From Candidatus Thiomargarita nelsonii (GTDB lineage Bacteria > Pseudomonadota > Gammaproteobacteria > Beggiatoales > Beggiatoaceae), in NCBI GenBank assembly GCA_000785145.2, contig JSZA02000019.1:1-64000 (forward strand): a stretch of DNA of 64,000 nucleotides. Direction: 5' to 3'. The notes beneath the pieces were generated by a model. It worked only from the letters and a program-made list of their open reading frames with translations. It ran no database searches and was not told where the DNA came from. Below, one piece after another: positions 61,436-64,000 of the stretch. Numbering within the stretch: the stretch's first letter is position 1; each line of letters begins with the position of its first letter. Both the position numbers and the translations under genes were made by a program.

Positions 61436-63634
61436 ATGGAATTTATAGAAGTCGTGTTCGCAAGGGCAGAAGGACGGCGTGGTCGTTTTCTCCGTATTGG
61501 AGAAGGGGAGGTAGCACTTTATCAAGCCATTGAAAATGTGCTTATTTCACGCCTTGGTGCTATTGGCGTTATGCAGGTAGAGGGTCCAGACGAGGATTAT
61601 TGGTTGGGTATTCCTATTTTGCGCCAAAATGAACTGGCTTATTATTTATTAGGCACCTTTGAAAAACCGAGCACACAGGATCGTGGTGCGCCTTTTCATG
61701 GTTGTTTGTTGACGGCGGCTGAATTGGAAAAGCGTGAGCTGGGATATTTTATCCATGCGTGGCGTAAGATTAAAAGAGAAAACAGTGATTGGCTAATGAC
61801 GCAAACCGCCGGAAAAGTCACTCTTGAGCTAACCAGCAAAACTGATTTTTCTAGACCTACACAAGAAGAAAATGAGTCAGAAATTACCAATGCTATTGAG
61901 GCTTTAGATCAAAAAAAAGTGGTAAGGCTATCCCGTAAAGACTGTGTCTTGTCACTTTTAAGCAAGATAGTCAATACTAAAGAAAAGTTGAATTTATATT
62001 CTTGGACAACTGCCCCTTTTGCATTTCCTTCCGCTCCTGATGGGGCACAATTGCATATTGCTTTGTCAAAAGATGGAAAATTTTCGTCTGCTGGAGAAAT
62101 CATTCAGCCTACGTTATTACAAGAAAAGCCTACGTTATTACAAGAAAAGGTTGAAACTGGTGGTGGGGATCCAGAGCGCGATGAGAGCAAAAAACATGAG
62201 GATACTAAAGATAAACTCAAAGAAGCCGAGCCGCCTAAAGCAAATGGGACAAAAAAATATGCTGCTGTTGTTATTATAGTGCTAATTTTTGGGTTAACAG
62301 TGTACCTAAGCAAAGATGATTCAATTGATCCTGAAACCCTCCTTCTTCGTTTAGAACCGACTTATGAACAGTCACTTGAAGCCGATGTGGAAACGGTCGC
62401 ATTAGCCCTAAGTTTTCTAAAAAATCCAGAAGGCGAACAGAATATAAAGGACACCATTAAATCACTAGGTTTAGTTCGTCCGCGTGTTAATCGCATACAA
62501 AAACAAGTGGAAAAGCTAATCAAGGAAAACTGGGAGGCAGTCAAAAAAAATTCACTGGTTTTACATTGGTTACAAGTACTTAATGAATTACCAGATACCA
62601 AACGGAGTCAAGAACTTCAGAGTAATGTGGTTAAATCTGCCATGCCCGGCATCGAGGATTCTATTAAGGCTATCACTGAAGTTAATGGTCGTTCTATAGA
62701 ACAATTAGCTCATATCATCCTAATCGCTGGATATTATTCAGAATTATCCAGTTTTAAAAAGTATGCTGATGACAAGAGGGTTTGGTTTAGTACGTTAATG
62801 AACACCTCTCAAGAATATCCATCAAGCTCTTATTACGTCTTATCGGACTTCATTCAAAATAATCAACAACACTCACGACGTTATGTGAAGAAAGCGCGTC
62901 AATTGCGAGAAATATATTTGGCAAACTGGCGTGAAGAAGAGGCTAAAAAGGTCAGTTCTCTTTATGCGAGTATGAGAGAGGGCGTGGCAACTTTTGACGG
63001 AGTTAGATTAGAAGAGGAGTTAAGCAACTATATAAAAATACCGGGTGTTAAAGGGGATAAAAATGATACCGCAAACAAAATTTTTTCTACCCTACAAAAC
63101 TTAAGGATCTATGGTAAGGAAATTTCTCTGACAATTGAAAAAATTTATTTTTCTGACGAGCTAAAAAAAGAATTAGCTGCAATAAAATGTCGTGAAAATA
63201 GAAAGCATCAAGAAAATACCGGAAATTATTCAGACAATGGGTGGGGAATAGAAAAATTTGCTAAAGCAGCCGCATCCTTGCTTTCTGAACAATGTGGAAT
63301 CGAGGTTTATGAGAAAACTGACAAAACCGTTGAGTTAATTGCTAACTTTAATGGGCGTGCTCTTGGGAACTCGAAACGTATCAGTATCAAAGAAAGGGAT
63401 AGTGTAAAAATACCGGTGAAAATTTCATTTGATGGTAATACCTCTATAACAATGAAAAAAGATGAAAGTACTTTGGCAACAGCTAAATTTCCTGACAATC
63501 CAATTGCTGAGTGGATCAGCAAACAAGGCGCGAAGGGGACACTTATTTTCTATTCTGAGAGTGATAAACGCTTAGCCACAGCAACTTATAAAATTCCTAC
63601 GCTTGGCAAAATAGGTTTTCCTCGCTGGAGATAA
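61436..63634 (+). CDS. GTPase-operon membrane protein
   Basis: The 732-residue protein starts MEFIEVVFARAEGRRGRFLR. The N-terminal domain (about 1-250; DEDYWLGIPILRQNELAYYL; APFHGCLLTAAELEKRELGY) is followed by an acidic linker, one transmembrane helix (YAAVVIIVLIFGLTVYLS, about 275-292) and a helical outer region of 440 residues. It mirrors the topology of the GTPase upstream, so the two may touch on both sides of the membrane. The N-terminal domain could be a GTPase-associated (GAP1-like) module, but I cannot confirm that. Confidence 0.6.
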   Translation: MEFIEVVFARAEGRRGRFLRIGEGEVALYQAIENVLISRLGAIGVMQVEGPDEDYWLGIPILRQNELAYYLLGTFEKPSTQDRGAPFHGCLLTAAELEKRELGYFIHAWRKIKRENSDWLMTQTAGKVTLELTSKTDFSRPTQEENESEITNAIEALDQKKVVRLSRKDCVLSLLSKIVNTKEKLNLYSWTTAPFAFPSAPDGAQLHIALSKDGKFSSAGEIIQPTLLQEKPTLLQEKVETGGGDPERDESKKHEDTKDKLKEAEPPKANGTKKYAAVVIIVLIFGLTVYLSKDDSIDPETLLLRLEPTYEQSLEADVETVALALSFLKNPEGEQNIKDTIKSLGLVRPRVNRIQKQVEKLIKENWEAVKKNSLVLHWLQVLNELPDTKRSQELQSNVVKSAMPGIEDSIKAITEVNGRSIEQLAHIILIAGYYSELSSFKKYADDKRVWFSTLMNTSQEYPSSSYYVLSDFIQNNQQHSRRYVKKARQLREIYLANWREEEAKKVSSLYASMREGVATFDGVRLEEELSNYIKIPGVKGDKNDTANKIFSTLQNLRIYGKEISLTIEKIYFSDELKKELAAIKCRENRKHQENTGNYSDNGWGIEKFAKAAASLLSEQCGIEVYEKTDKTVELIANFNGRALGNSKRISIKERDSVKIPVKISFDGNTSITMKKDESTLATAKFPDNPIAEWISKQGAKGTLIFYSESDKRLATATYKIPTLGKIGFPRWR

Positions 63635-63636
63635 AC

Positions 63637-64000
63637 ATGTTTTTGACTGACAAAGCCAAATTCTTTGGCTCTCCCATTTTTTCAGCCCTATGGTTGTTGT
63701 TGGTTTCCATAGTAAGAAGTGTCATTGAAATTAAGCTTCAAGAGCCTTTTTTATACGCGGAAATTTCCACAGTAGCACATTTTTTGTCATTTTACTTATT
63801 ATGTTATGTTGTCACTGCCATCATCATTTTTTATGGGCGTAATAAAGGGCTTTATGATGCCTTAGCTTGGACAAATCTGGTATTCATTATTTTACCTTTT
63901 CCTCCGTTAATAGATTATGTTGTTTATGTCGAACCTCAAATTTATTCTTATGCACCTAAAGAACATTTTTTAGGTAATCTGCTGACTTTTTTCTCTATGT
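63637..64000 (+). CDS. Multi-pass membrane protein, incomplete at window end
   Basis: The frame starts MFLTDKAKFFGSPIFSALWL two bases past the previous stop. It has at least three hydrophobic segments in the 121 codons seen (IFSALWLLLVSIVRSVIEI; FLSFYLLCYVVTAIIIFYG; TNLVFIILPFPPLIDYVVY). It is probably part of the GTPase operon. The resemblance to Yip1-type membrane proteins is only an impression. Confidence 0.7.
   Translation, partial: MFLTDKAKFFGSPIFSALWLLLVSIVRSVIEIKLQEPFLYAEISTVAHFLSFYLLCYVVTAIIIFYGRNKGLYDALAWTNLVFIILPFPPLIDYVVYVEPQIYSYAPKEHFLGNLLTFFSM

Overview
The window looks like the chromosome of a moderately AT-rich gammaproteobacterium. The core genes point there: nadK next to recN, then hrcA-grpE-dnaK-dnaJ-dapB in the usual gammaproteobacterial order, plus a RecB-type exonuclease V subunit. 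The density of short hairpin repeats and fragmented accessory genes recalls large sulfur-oxidising Thiotrichales (Beggiatoa relatives). That placement is an inference from general appearance, not a database result. No rRNA, tRNA or CRISPR array was seen.

Layout. 1-5460: inverted repeats, a remnant of a type III restriction subunit, an orphan type III-like DNA methyltransferase (mod) with a split N-terminus, and a secreted LVIVD-repeat protein. 5.6-7.4 kb: an ATPase plus TOPRIM-like gene pair. 7.5-10.2 kb: pseudogenes (a VIT/VWA remnant and a propeller-CARDB-LRR protein) and a 78-bp tandem repeat. 10.2-12.3 kb: a ClpA-like unfoldase. 13.7-20.5 kb: recB, a sensor kinase that lacks its phosphoacceptor histidine, a response regulator-adenylate cyclase and an alpha/beta hydrolase. 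20.5-34.6 kb: a heavily rearranged accessory zone with repeats, gene fragments (deformylase, recN, DUF790 3' ends, K+ channel, RND pump), toxin-antitoxin genes, a metallopeptidase toxin with a probable immunity gene, and a secreted nuclease-like protein. 34.7-36.6 kb: a Septu-like ATPase/HNH pair with a frameshift. 36.8-46.4 kb: the conserved core block. 46.4-54.1 kb: toxin-antitoxin-like pairs, two more ATPase/nuclease-like pairs, and a radical-SAM/coiled-coil pair. 54.3-64.0 kb: a tandem AAA+ protein, a HEPN-domain pair and a membrane GTPase operon that runs off the window.

How the genes work together. The core block is housekeeping: heat shock, NAD(P), DNA repair and lysine/diaminopimelate synthesis. 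Much of the rest looks like genetic conflict. There are five separate two-gene ATPase-plus-effector cassettes of different families (5.6, 22, 35, 49 and 53 kb), at least four toxin-antitoxin-like pairs, one toxin/immunity pair, and a large NTPase-centred cluster (50.3-64 kb). That cluster combines a radical SAM enzyme, a coiled-coil protein, an ABC-type ATPase, a PD-(D/E)XK-like protein, tandem CbbX-type AAA+ domains, a HEPN protein, and a zinc-ribbon GTPase with a transmembrane segment and extracytoplasmic domains. It is the best candidate here for an undescribed system.

Mobile structure. Four small non-coding elements share ends starting CAATGCCATTAAG and each is flanked by a perfect 11-bp target duplication. 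One of them interrupts the PD-(D/E)XK-like gene so recently that the original frame is restored exactly by removing it. A second family of long hairpins (GTAGGGTGCGTCCTACGCACC type, at least fourteen copies) repeatedly sits at the broken ends of genes.
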